A DNA stretch of 64,000 nt, from the NCBI RefSeq assembly GCF_031846245.1, contig NZ_JAVRIC010000012.1:44924-108923 (forward strand), given 5' to 3'. The notes below the pieces were generated by a model. The model did no database searches and was not told where the DNA came from. It saw only the letters and a list, made by a program, of their open reading frames with translations. The stretch is from Banduia mediterranea (GTDB lineage: Bacteria > Pseudomonadota > Gammaproteobacteria > Nevskiales > Nevskiaceae). Below are positions 8,289 through 16,995 of the stretch, one piece after another. Numbering within the stretch: position 1 is the first letter of the stretch; the number at the start of each line of letters is the position of its first letter. The position numbers were made by a program, and so were the translations under genes.

Positions 8289-10943
8289 TCAGCTCAGAGT
8301 CTGCAGCAGCACGCGCAGCTCGGCTGAAAATTCGGCGCCGAGCGCGTAGCGTCGTTCAAGCGGTTTGCTCATGGCGCGATCCAGGATCGGTGAGACGCCG
8401 GCGGGAAGCTCCGGCCGCAGCGTGGTCGCAGGCGCCGGCGTTTCGTTGGCGATGCGGTACATCAGCGTGGCCAGCGAGTCCGCCTGGAACGGCAGCGCGC
8501 CGGTCAGCAGCTGGTAGAGCGTGACGCCGAGCGAGAACAGGTCCGACCGACCATCGACCTTCTTGCCGGCCAGCTGCTCCGGCGACATGTAGCTGGGCGT
8601 GCCCAGCACCATGCCGGTCCTGGTCTTGCTTGAGTCAGTGATGCGGGCGATGCCGAAGTCCATGACCTTTACGGTGTTCGATCGCTCCACCAACATCAAG
8701 TTCGCCGGTTTCACATCCCGATGAACCACGCCCTGCTGATGCGCGTAGTCCAGCGCTTCGGCCGCGTCGGCGATGTGGCGCAGCACATCGGTGACCGGCA
8801 GCAGCGCATTCGCCTTGGTGTGGCGCGTGAGGTCGTGGCCGCCGACGAATTCCATCGCGATGAACGCCAGGTCGTGTTCCTCGCCGGCGTCGAAGATCGA
8901 GACGATATTCGGATGACTGAGTCGCCCCGCGGTTTCGGCCTCGCGGAAGAAGCGGGCGCGCGCGTCGTCGAGCTCGTCCTCTTCGAAGTTCTGTGCCAGG
9001 GCCATGGTCTTGATCGCCACCTGCCGGCCGATCTTGGGGTCGCGTCCCAGATAGACGATGCCCATCGCGCCCTTGCCGAGCTCCTTTTCGACCTGGTAGC
9101 GCCCCAGCATCGGCTTTTCCATCTGCTCGGTCTTGTCCAGCACCATCGTGCCGCCGGGATGCGAGCTGCCGCCGCCGAGGATCACGGTTTCGGACAGGCG
9201 CCGTGCGCGTGTCAGCTTCTCCGCCACATCGCGGAAGTCGCGGTCATGTCCGGCGATGAACTGATAGACCGACTCGGCCTTGTTGAACTGGCGCCGGCGT
9301 TCGAAATCCAGCGCCAGGTTGTAGAGCAGCTCCAGCAGCTTGTCGTCGACCGGCTGCACGCGTCGGAACTTCTCGAAGGCCATGTCCAGTTGGCCCTGGC
9401 CCTGGAATGCGAGGCCAAGCATGCGGTTGGACTCGGCGCCTTCGACTTCGGTGCGTGACTTCAGCACTTCGGTGATGCGCAAGCGCTTCACCGTCATGAA
9501 CAAATGACCGCTCACCAGCAGCAGGGCGGGCGTGACCAGTTTCAGCCACAGGCCCAGATCGCTCATCAGATAAAGCTCGGTACCCACGAGCGCGATCACC
9601 AGCACCGTGGTCAGCACGGCGGCCACGGCCGGCCCCAGTGCCGGCGACAGCAGCGCGAGATACAGCGCCGCGGCCAGCAGGGCGCCGATCTCCGCGAACG
9701 CCGCCCATTCTGGGCGAACATAGAAGTCGCCCTGCAGGATGCTCGAAACGGTGTGCGCCATTGCCTCCACCGGCGCCATGCTCGGTGAAACCGGCGTCGC
9801 CAGACTGTCGCCGATGCCGGTGGCAGTCGCGCCGATCAGCACCAGTTTGTCGCGGAACTGGCTGGCCGGCACCGTGCCGCTGAACACGTCGAAGAACGAA
9901 TAGACCTTGAACGCGGGCTTGCCGCCCTGATCGCCGTAGAAGTGGGTGTACATCTGCAGGTCGGGGCGTGTCGGGATTTCGAGTCCGCCGAGCGCGATGC
10001 CCTCGCCGAGCCGGACCTCGATGTCGTCCACCCCCAGGTTCAGCGCCGCGGCCGCCATCGCCAGCGACAGTGACGGATAGTAGGCGTCGTAGTACTGCAC
10101 CACCAGGGGTTCGAAACGCATGGCGCCGTCGACGTCCGGCAGCGTGTTGAGGTGGCCGATCATCGCGGCGGCGCGCCCGATGCCCGCCACCGGGATCTGG
10201 GCCGCCAGTGCCGGAACCGGCAGCAGGCCCTGCGTGCGCGCGTCGATCCGGTCGACGACGTGGCTCAGGGCGTTGCGGCTGACGTAGTCCGGCAGCGGCG
10301 CGTCGGGTCGTCCGATCGGAACGCCGATGCGGAAATGCAGGGCCAGTGCGACGTTGCCGGCGTCCGAAAGCGAGCGTCGCAGCGTGTCGTCCACCGACAG
10401 GCCGCGCCGGGCTTCGAGCAGCCGCGCGGCGAAGCGGTCCAGGGCCGCACTGTATTCGGTGGCCAGCGCGGATCGGTGATAGCGCTGTGCGAGCACGCCG
10501 GCCGCCGCATTATTGGCCGCGAGCGCATCCAGCGCCGCGCCGAATTGCTCGATCTCGGACGGCACTGTCTGGATCAGCGGCGAGGCGGCAAGCTGATCCG
10601 ACAGTTCGCGCAGCGCCGCCAGGCCCGGATCGAGCTGATCCTCGAAGTAGAACACCGTGTTGCCGATCGTCTTGGCGCCGCCGTCATGCAGCAGATCGAT
10701 CATTGCCGCATGCAGATTGCGCGGCCATGGCCAGCGCCCCAGGCGGTCGATGCTGGCGTCGTCGATCGCGATGATCGCGATGCGGTCGCTCGGCGTCTCG
10801 TCGCGCAGCTGCACGCCCACGTCGTAGGCGCTGCGCTCCAGGGTCTGGACGGCGCGTCCAAATACCAGATAGGCGAGCACGACGAACAGCACGGCGAATA
10901 CCAGGCCGGCCGCCCAGTCCCTGGACCCTATGGAAGTCTTCAC
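8289..10943 (-). CDS. CHASE2-domain membrane Ser/Thr protein kinase
   Basis: Transmembrane receptor kinase, 884 aa. A TM segment (about 10-30) leads into a CHASE2 sensor (about 40-400, expected periplasmic). Three closely spaced TM helices (about 415-485) and a TPR-like stretch (about 505-570) follow, then a Hanks-type kinase domain (about 615-884). The kinase is complete: glycine loop GKGAMGIV, Lys645, catalytic HRDVKPAN (D743), DFG at 762-764, and SPEQ at about 787. Pre-kinase threonines around TVILG resemble FHA-recognition sites. It is the first gene of the kinase-phosphatase-FHA operon and divergent from radA. The periplasmic signal is unknown. Confidence 0.92.
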   Translation of the reverse strand: MKTSIGSRDWAAGLVFAVLFVVLAYLVFGRAVQTLERSAYDVGVQLRDETPSDRIAIIAIDDASIDRLGRWPWPRNLHAAMIDLLHDGGAKTIGNTVFYFEDQLDPGLAALRELSDQLAASPLIQTVPSEIEQFGAALDALAANNAAAGVLAQRYHRSALATEYSAALDRFAARLLEARRGLSVDDTLRRSLSDAGNVALALHFRIGVPIGRPDAPLPDYVSRNALSHVVDRIDARTQGLLPVPALAAQIPVAGIGRAAAMIGHLNTLPDVDGAMRFEPLVVQYYDAYYPSLSLAMAAAALNLGVDDIEVRLGEGIALGGLEIPTRPDLQMYTHFYGDQGGKPAFKVYSFFDVFSGTVPASQFRDKLVLIGATATGIGDSLATPVSPSMAPVEAMAHTVSSILQGDFYVRPEWAAFAEIGALLAAALYLALLSPALGPAVAAVLTTVLVIALVGTELYLMSDLGLWLKLVTPALLLVSGHLFMTVKRLRITEVLKSRTEVEGAESNRMLGLAFQGQGQLDMAFEKFRRVQPVDDKLLELLYNLALDFERRRQFNKAESVYQFIAGHDRDFRDVAEKLTRARRLSETVILGGGSSHPGGTMVLDKTEQMEKPMLGRYQVEKELGKGAMGIVYLGRDPKIGRQVAIKTMALAQNFEEDELDDARARFFREAETAGRLSHPNIVSIFDAGEEHDLAFIAMEFVGGHDLTRHTKANALLPVTDVLRHIADAAEALDYAHQQGVVHRDVKPANLMLVERSNTVKVMDFGIARITDSSKTRTGMVLGTPSYMSPEQLAGKKVDGRSDLFSLGVTLYQLLTGALPFQADSLATLMYRIANETPAPATTLRPELPAGVSPILDRAMSKPLERRYALGAEFSAELRVLLQTLS

Positions 10944-11024
10944 GACCAGCCCCCCGCGATCGCTTTCGATATCAAGGTCATACTACGGCCTTTCCCCCCG
11001 GCTTAGGACACTGCCCGAACCGCG

Positions 11025-12374
11025 ATGGCCAAACAGCGATCGATTTATGTCTGCCAATCCTGCGGCGCGACAGCCCCCAAATGGGCGGGTCAGTGTCCGG
11101 AATGCGGCGAATGGAACACGCTGGTCGAAAGCGTCAGCGATACCCGGCGCGGCGGCTATGCCGGAAGCTCGCCGGTGCCCGAAGTCCAGACCCTGGAATC
11201 GATTTCCGCAGAGAACGCGCCGCGCGTGTCGACCGGAATGCCGGAGGTGGACCGGGTGCTCGGCGGCGGCATCGTGCCGGGCGCGGTCTGTCTGATCGGC
11301 GGCGATCCCGGCATCGGCAAGTCCACGCTGCTGCTGCAGGTGCTGGCGGCGGTGCAGGGCCGGCTGCCGACGCTGTACGTGACCGGTGAGGAATCCCTGT
11401 CCCAGGTCAGTCTGCGCGCGCGGCGCCTGGGGCTGACGCGCATGGACCTGCCGGTGCTCGCCGAAACGCGAGTCGAGGCGATCCTGCAGGCGATGGCGGT
11501 CAACGCGCCAGGCTTCGTGGTGATCGACTCGGTGCAGACGCTGTCGTCCGATTCGCTGGATTCGGCGCCGGGCTCGGTGTCGCAGCTGCGCGAGTGTTCG
11601 GCGCAGTTGGTGCGCTTTGCCAAGAATCAGGGTTGCTCGATCGTGCTGGTGGGGCATGTGACCAAGGAGGGCGCGATCGCCGGTCCGCGCGTGCTCGAAC
11701 ACATGGTCGACACGGTGCTGTACTTCGAACACGACCCGGGTTCGCGCTTCCGCATCATTCGCGCCGTCAAGAATCGTTTCGGCGCCGTCAACGAGCTCGG
11801 CGTGTTCGCGATGGGCGACGACGGACTCAAGGAAGTCGCCAACCCTTCCGCGCTGTTCCTTTCGCGTCACGAGGAGGCCGTGCCGGGCAGCGTGATCATG
11901 GTCACGCGGCAGGGCAGTCGGCCGCTGCTGGTGGAGGTGCAATCCCTGGTCGATACCAGTCACGGTTCGCAGCCGCGCCGCGTCGCACTGGGGCTCGAAG
12001 GCAATCGCCTCAACATGCTGATGGCGGTGATGCACCGCCACGGCGGCATTTCACTGGCGGACCAGGACGTGTTCGCCAATGTCGTCGGCGGCATGCGGAT
12101 TCAGGAGACGGCGGCCGATCTGCCGCTGCTGATGGCGGCGCTGTCGAGTCTGCGCGGGCGCCCGGTGCCGATGGATACGGTGGTCTTCGGCGAGGTCGGG
12201 CTGGCCGGGGAGATTCGTCCGGTCGCCGCAGGTGAGGAACGCTTGCAGGAAGCGGTCAAGCATGGCTTCCGTCGCGCGCTGGTGCCGGCCGCGAATCAGC
12301 CACGCCGTTCCGCGAAACTCGACATGGAAATCGTGCCGCTGCAACGCCTGTCTCAAGCCATCGACGCCTTCTGA
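11025..12374 (+). CDS. radA: DNA repair protein RadA
   Basis: RecA-like ATPase that promotes branch migration in recombinational repair. Length 449 aa. A four-cysteine zinc finger (C10, C13, C24, C27) precedes Walker A GGDPGIGKST (about 92-101). The RadA-specific KNRFG motif and a Lon-like C-terminal domain follow. It is complete and ordinary. It is divergent from the CHASE2 kinase. Confidence 0.97.
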   Translation: MAKQRSIYVCQSCGATAPKWAGQCPECGEWNTLVESVSDTRRGGYAGSSPVPEVQTLESISAENAPRVSTGMPEVDRVLGGGIVPGAVCLIGGDPGIGKSTLLLQVLAAVQGRLPTLYVTGEESLSQVSLRARRLGLTRMDLPVLAETRVEAILQAMAVNAPGFVVIDSVQTLSSDSLDSAPGSVSQLRECSAQLVRFAKNQGCSIVLVGHVTKEGAIAGPRVLEHMVDTVLYFEHDPGSRFRIIRAVKNRFGAVNELGVFAMGDDGLKEVANPSALFLSRHEEAVPGSVIMVTRQGSRPLLVEVQSLVDTSHGSQPRRVALGLEGNRLNMLMAVMHRHGGISLADQDVFANVVGGMRIQETAADLPLLMAALSSLRGRPVPMDTVVFGEVGLAGEIRPVAAGEERLQEAVKHGFRRALVPAANQPRRSAKLDMEIVPLQRLSQAIDAF

Positions 12375-12542
12375 GCTGCGCTAAGGACCGTGCCGCGAGC
12401 GACACCCTGCACAATGTCGCCTGCGACATGGCCGTTGCCCTCATCCACCACTCGCAGTCGCGAGCGGTCCCCCTCCCCCGCAAGCGGACGAGGCTAGGTC
12501 GGCATCACGCGGCGCGTGATTCAGGTTAAGGGCGCGGGGAAA

Positions 12543-13325
12543 TCAGTCGAAGCTGGAAAAATCAGGCCGCCGCTTTTCGACAAACGCGGTCATCGCTTCG
12601 CGCGCTTCGCCGCCGGCGAGCATCGCCACGAAGGCATCGGATTCGAGCTGCATGATCGCGGCGATCGCCTCGCCTTGGCCCTGCTTCATCAGGCGCTTGG
12701 TGGTGCGCAGCGCCTCGGGCGGCTGCGCCACCAGACGCAAGGCGAGTTCTCGCGCAACGGCTTCGGTTTCGTCAGCGGCGACCACGCGATTGACGAGGCC
12801 GAATTCGACTGCACGCGCGCCATCGAAGCGTTCTCCGAGCATCAACAGTTCCGCCGCCTGGCGGTGCCCCAGCAGTTGCGGGAACAGCATGCTGGAGCCT
12901 GCTTCCGGACACACGCCGATATTGACGAACGGCATCTGGAACACGGCGTTGTCGCCGGCGATGACGAAGTCGCAATGCAGCAGCATCGTGGTGCCGACGC
13001 CGATCGCGATTCCGTTGACGGCCGCCACCACCGGCTTCGGGTTGTCGATCAGCGCTTTCAGAAAGCGCCATACCGGGGCATCCTCGCCAACCGGCGGATG
13101 CTTCAGGAAATCCTGCATGTCGTTGCCGCTGGAAAAGATCTCCGCATGCCCGGCCAGTACGATGACACGGACCTCGCGGTTTTCGGCGGCGGTCAGCAAG
13201 GCGTCGCTGAGAGCCGTGTACATCGCCTTGGTCAGGGCGTTTTTCTTGCCCGGCCGGTTGATGCGAATCGTGCAGATGCGATCGCTTTGTTCGCTTAGGA
13301 TTTGCGACTGTTCGGTTTCGTTCAT
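12543..13325 (-). CDS. Enoyl-CoA hydratase/isomerase family protein
   Basis: Crotonase-fold protein of 260 aa. Oxyanion-hole elements are FSSGNDMQDF and NGIAIGVGTT. The position equivalent to the first catalytic Glu falls in the GVGTT region without a clear acidic residue, while the second region FVNIGVCPEAGSS keeps a Glu. This pattern is closer to enoyl-CoA isomerase-type members than to classical hydratase. It may act in beta-oxidation, but the substrate is undetermined. It is convergent with radA. A small inverted repeat (12504-12520) lies between the two ends. Confidence 0.85.
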   Translation of the reverse strand: MNETEQSQILSEQSDRICTIRINRPGKKNALTKAMYTALSDALLTAAENREVRVIVLAGHAEIFSSGNDMQDFLKHPPVGEDAPVWRFLKALIDNPKPVVAAVNGIAIGVGTTMLLHCDFVIAGDNAVFQMPFVNIGVCPEAGSSMLFPQLLGHRQAAELLMLGERFDGARAVEFGLVNRVVAADETEAVARELALRLVAQPPEALRTTKRLMKQGQGEAIAAIMQLESDAFVAMLAGGEAREAMTAFVEKRRPDFSSFD

Positions 13326-13469
13326 GGTGATTGCGCCTGAAATTGAGTGCTGCGGAGATTACCACGCGGCCCCGTCCGTCCAGAGCGTCGGCGAGAGGGG
13401 CGCGGGTCTGGTTGTGGCACTCATTTTGCGAATATTTACCCGTCTGTTTACCTCCATTCAGATCAATAC

Positions 13470-14909
13470 ATGACTCGAATTCGCGTGTTCGCTGCGAGCC
13501 TGCTCCTGTCCACATTCGTTGCCCCGGCGGCGGCGGATACCGTCGACGCCGATGCGATCGATCGCGTGCGCGATGCCGCGATGGACAGCGACTACGCCTA
13601 TCGCCAGGCGGGATGGCTCAGTGATCGAATCGGCCCGCGCCTGTCCGGTTCGCGCGGACATGCCGCGGCCATCGAGTATGTCGCGGAGCAGATGAAGCAA
13701 CTCGGCCTCAAGGTCAGCTTGCAGCCGGTCAAGGTGCCGCATTGGGTTCGTGGCGAAGAGACGGCGAGCCTGGTGGACTACCCGGGGCGCCCGGATGGCA
13801 TCACCCAGAAGGTGATGTTGACCGCGCTCGGCAGCTCCAGCGCCACGCCGCCGGACGGCCTGACCCGCGAGGTGGTGGTGGTACGCAGCCTGGACGAACT
13901 CAAGGCGCTCGGCCGCCGTGGCGTGCAGGACAAGTTCGTGCTGCTGTATTCGAAATTCGACCAATTCATGGCGGACAACGGCCACGCCGGTGCAGCCTAC
14001 GGGCTCGCCGGTGCGTTCCGCTTCGGCGGTCCCAACGAGGTCTCGAAACTCGGCGGCGCGGCGGCGCTGGTGCGTTCGGTCGGCGGCGCCGAATACCGTT
14101 TGCCGCATACCGGCGCCACCCACTTCGCGGCCGATGTGGCGGCGATTCCCGCAGCGGCGCTCAGCGCGGAGGACGCCGACCTGATCCTGCGCCTCGCCGA
14201 GGATGGCCCGGTGCGCCTGCACATGACACTGACGCCGCAGACGCTGCCGGATGTCGACAGTTTCAATGTGATCGGCGACCTCAAGGGCAGCGACAAGTCC
14301 GACGAGATCGTCATCATCTCCGGCCACCTGGATTCCTGGGATCTGGGAACCGGCGCGCACGATGACGCGGTGGGCGTGGCCACGGCGATGTCCGCGGCGG
14401 CGATGTTCAAGCAGCTCAAGCTGAAGCCGCGTCGCACCCTGCGGGTGATCGCCTGGGCCAACGAAGAGAATGGCACGCGTGGCGGCAAGACCTATTTCGA
14501 GGCGCACCAGCAGGAGATCGAGCAGCATGCAGCGGCGATCGAGAGCGATTTCGGCGGCGGCCGACCGGTGGGTGTGTATGCCCACGTGACCGAAGAGACG
14601 CTGGAACTGCTGAAACCGCTCAACGAGGCACTGAAGCCAATTGGCGCCTCGCTGTCCGATCGGCGCACCACACCGACCGGGGCCGACATCAGCCCTCTCG
14701 GCAAGGCCGGCGTGCCCAATTTCGCGCCACTGGTGGACTCGCGCAGCTACTTTGATTACCACCACACGGCGGCCGATACCTTCGACAAGCTCGATCCCGA
14801 GGAGGTTCGCTACCAGTCTTCGGTGATGGCGACCCTGGCCTGGTGGCTGGCCAATACCGACGAGGTCTTGCCGCGCGTGCCGGTACAGGCGGCGACGACG
14901 GGACACTGA
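13470..14909 (+). CDS. Secreted M28-family metallopeptidase
   Basis: Zinc aminopeptidase/carboxypeptidase family M28, 479 aa from the ATG at 13470. A Sec signal peptide ending near APAAA marks that start; a longer in-frame reading would bury it. A PA-like insert (about 90-240) precedes the catalytic domain. Metal ligands are recognisable: SGHLDSWD (H286), GAHDDAVG (D298), ANEENGTRGG (E332/E333), and a late YFDYHHTAADT histidine. It probably acts on peptides in the periplasm or outside the cell. It is monocistronic. Confidence 0.9.
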   Translation: MTRIRVFAASLLLSTFVAPAAADTVDADAIDRVRDAAMDSDYAYRQAGWLSDRIGPRLSGSRGHAAAIEYVAEQMKQLGLKVSLQPVKVPHWVRGEETASLVDYPGRPDGITQKVMLTALGSSSATPPDGLTREVVVVRSLDELKALGRRGVQDKFVLLYSKFDQFMADNGHAGAAYGLAGAFRFGGPNEVSKLGGAAALVRSVGGAEYRLPHTGATHFAADVAAIPAAALSAEDADLILRLAEDGPVRLHMTLTPQTLPDVDSFNVIGDLKGSDKSDEIVIISGHLDSWDLGTGAHDDAVGVATAMSAAAMFKQLKLKPRRTLRVIAWANEENGTRGGKTYFEAHQQEIEQHAAAIESDFGGGRPVGVYAHVTEETLELLKPLNEALKPIGASLSDRRTTPTGADISPLGKAGVPNFAPLVDSRSYFDYHHTAADTFDKLDPEEVRYQSSVMATLAWWLANTDEVLPRVPVQAATTGH

Positions 14910-15495
14910 CCGCGCCGACTGCGCCGGATCAGGGCGTCTGGTCAGGGCGTCTGGATTGAGCGCCGCATCACGAATTCACCAAAACATTTCGGAAAATCAC
15001 CTGAGCAGGGGATATCGCTGTGCCTGTCGGGGCGGGAGAATGCCGGATGCCTCGACGGGCAGCGCGAAATGATCGCGGTTCCGTCGAGGCGCCGGTTGAC
15101 CGTCCCCCGACGCAGGCAAGGGCTTTCCCCGGATGCGCAGATCAGCACCGTCATTTCGCAGCGTTGCGCTGCCCGAGTTTGCCGCGGCCCGTGCACGCGA
15201 TCTGGCTGCGTACGGCGCGCCCAGGCCGTCGCTGCCGCAGACGTCGAGCCGCAGACGTCGATGTACAGCATTCTGCACGGTCTGAAGCGCGGCGAGCGCC
15301 AAGCCCGCTTTTTGCTGCCGGCATTCGATCGGCCGGTCACGGGCCGGGAGCGTGAAGTCCCGCCGGAACGGACGATCCGCGATCTAGTCGGCGCCGGTGT
15401 GAGTGTCGGCATCGCCATGCCACCGCGCCGCGTGCGACTCGCCGTTGCGGTGTGAGTGCTTCACCGTTCGGTAGAGACCTGCCGGGGGTGAGCGC
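14910..15495. other. 586-bp stretch without a convincing gene
   Basis: Several overlapping frames are open on both strands (for example 15069-15455 plus, 14942-15418 minus). Their conceptual products are Arg/Pro/Ala-rich with no family motif or good ribosome site, as expected of shadows in high-GC DNA. It begins with a perfect 13-bp tandem duplication (14929-14954) just after the peptidase stop. It may be decayed coding sequence. I recognise nothing in it. Confidence 0.4.
14929..14954. repeat. Tandem 13-bp duplication
   Basis: Two exact adjacent copies of TCAGGGCGTCTGG lie 20 bp after the M28 peptidase stop codon. Probably a replication-slippage product. No function is evident. Confidence 0.9.
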
Positions 15496-16917
15496 TCAGC
15501 TACGGAAAGCGTCCGGAATGCTCAGCTCGTAGGTTGCGCCGCTGCCCTGGCGCAGGCCCGCCAGATTCGGCCCACGCTGTGAACTGAAGTAGAGGCGGCT
15601 ACCGTCCGCGGTGAATGCGGGGCCGGTGATCTCGCTGCCGGGCGCGTCGATCTGCACCAGCACTTTTGCAGTCTGGTTGGGCACCACCACGATCAGGCGC
15701 TTGGCTTCGCCGTCCTCGGCGACCAGCACGTCACCATGCGGGCTCACGGTGACATTGTCGACATCGTCGAACGGCGGGTCGATGAAGCTGTTGTCGAACA
15801 CCAGCTCGATCAAGGCATTGTCGATGTCGTAGGCGTAGACACGGTTGTCGCCCTTGCTGGCGAAGAACAGCAGGGCACGCGTCACCGCGCTGCCGCCGGG
15901 CGGAATCTGGGACAGCTCGGGCGGCACCTCGTACAGCCAGATGCCCTCGCCCCCGTTGAACACCGTACCCGGCACCATGCTGCCTTCGGCGCTCAGGGCT
16001 TCACGGACCGTGCCTTGCGGTTCGCCGGCACGCTGCACGTCGACCCATTCCACACGATGCAGGCTGCGCAGCAGCGCATCGTCCTCGGCGTAGCCGCCGT
16101 TCTCGTAGCCTTCGATGTTCATCGCCTGCAGCGTGCCGCTCTGCATTTGCAGACGCGGCATGCCGTCTTCGCCGGTCACCAGGTCGCTGCTATCGGCGAC
16201 GAAGCGGTACAGACGCCCCGAACCGGAATCCTCGGTCAGGAACACGCTGCGCGTGTGCAGGTCCACCGCGGCGGCTTCGTGGCTGAACAGGCCCAGCGCC
16301 GGCAGGGCGCGCGCATCGTCCGCACTGCCCATCGGCAGACATTCGTAGACGCGGCCGTCGCCGGTTTCCTCGCAGGACAGCCAGGTGTGCCAGGGCGTGG
16401 CGCCGCCAGCGCAGTTGCGGCGGGTGCCGTCGAGAATGCGCCGGGCGGCGACGATGTTGCCGCCAGCATCGAACTGCAGTGCGCCGACGCCACCGTCGGG
16501 TCCGGCAACCTCGCTGTTGGACACGTAAACCCAGCCACCATCTTCGGTGGCGAAGCAGGCGCCGCCGTCCGGCGCCTCGTGCCAGTTGTAGCCGTTGAGG
16601 CCGAGAGGTTCGAAGCGGCCGGTCAGCGGATTGCTGAGATTCCGGGCCACCGCGCGCAGAGCGAAGCCTTCCGGGATGTACACCCCGTCGATTCCGGAAT
16701 CCACCAAGGGCCCGACCTTGGACAGAGGCCCCGGAGCGATCGTGAACTCGGATTGTGGGCCCAGTGGTTCGCCGCCGCCGGAATCCAAAGCGCCGCCGCT
16801 TCCGGAGCCGCTGCAGGCCTTGAGCCAGGGCGTCAGCGAAACGGCGCCCGCCGTCCAGAATGCTTGCTGCAGAAAACGACGACGACTGCTGCGACCAGCC
16901 GATGAGTGTACCGACAT
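15496..16917 (-). CDS. PhoX/DUF839-family protein, Tat-exported lipoprotein
   Basis: Beta-propeller protein of the PhoX (DUF839) group, 473 aa. The family includes calcium/iron-dependent alkaline phosphatases. The N-terminus combines a twin-arginine motif (SRRRFLQ, residues 11-17) with a lipobox LKAC (C35), followed by a Gly/Ser linker, so it is predicted to be a Tat-translocated lipoprotein. Propeller blocks such as ATEDGGWVYVSNSE and TWLSCEETGDGRVYE are typical. Phosphatase activity is inferred from family only. I saw no Pho-box. Confidence 0.85.
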   Translation of the reverse strand: MSVHSSAGRSSRRRFLQQAFWTAGAVSLTPWLKACSGSGSGGALDSGGGEPLGPQSEFTIAPGPLSKVGPLVDSGIDGVYIPEGFALRAVARNLSNPLTGRFEPLGLNGYNWHEAPDGGACFATEDGGWVYVSNSEVAGPDGGVGALQFDAGGNIVAARRILDGTRRNCAGGATPWHTWLSCEETGDGRVYECLPMGSADDARALPALGLFSHEAAAVDLHTRSVFLTEDSGSGRLYRFVADSSDLVTGEDGMPRLQMQSGTLQAMNIEGYENGGYAEDDALLRSLHRVEWVDVQRAGEPQGTVREALSAEGSMVPGTVFNGGEGIWLYEVPPELSQIPPGGSAVTRALLFFASKGDNRVYAYDIDNALIELVFDNSFIDPPFDDVDNVTVSPHGDVLVAEDGEAKRLIVVVPNQTAKVLVQIDAPGSEITGPAFTADGSRLYFSSQRGPNLAGLRQGSGATYELSIPDAFRS

Positions 16918-16995
16918 GTGTGTGCTTCCCCGGAAAAAAGGCGAAGCATCGCAGCCTTGTTTTGCGTGGCGATGACAGCCGCCACGCGGCGGGCC

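Noticed and set aside
14942..15418. 158-codon minus frame in the gap after the M28 peptidase
   Set aside because: No ribosome site or family motif, and overlapping frames on the other strand are equally open.
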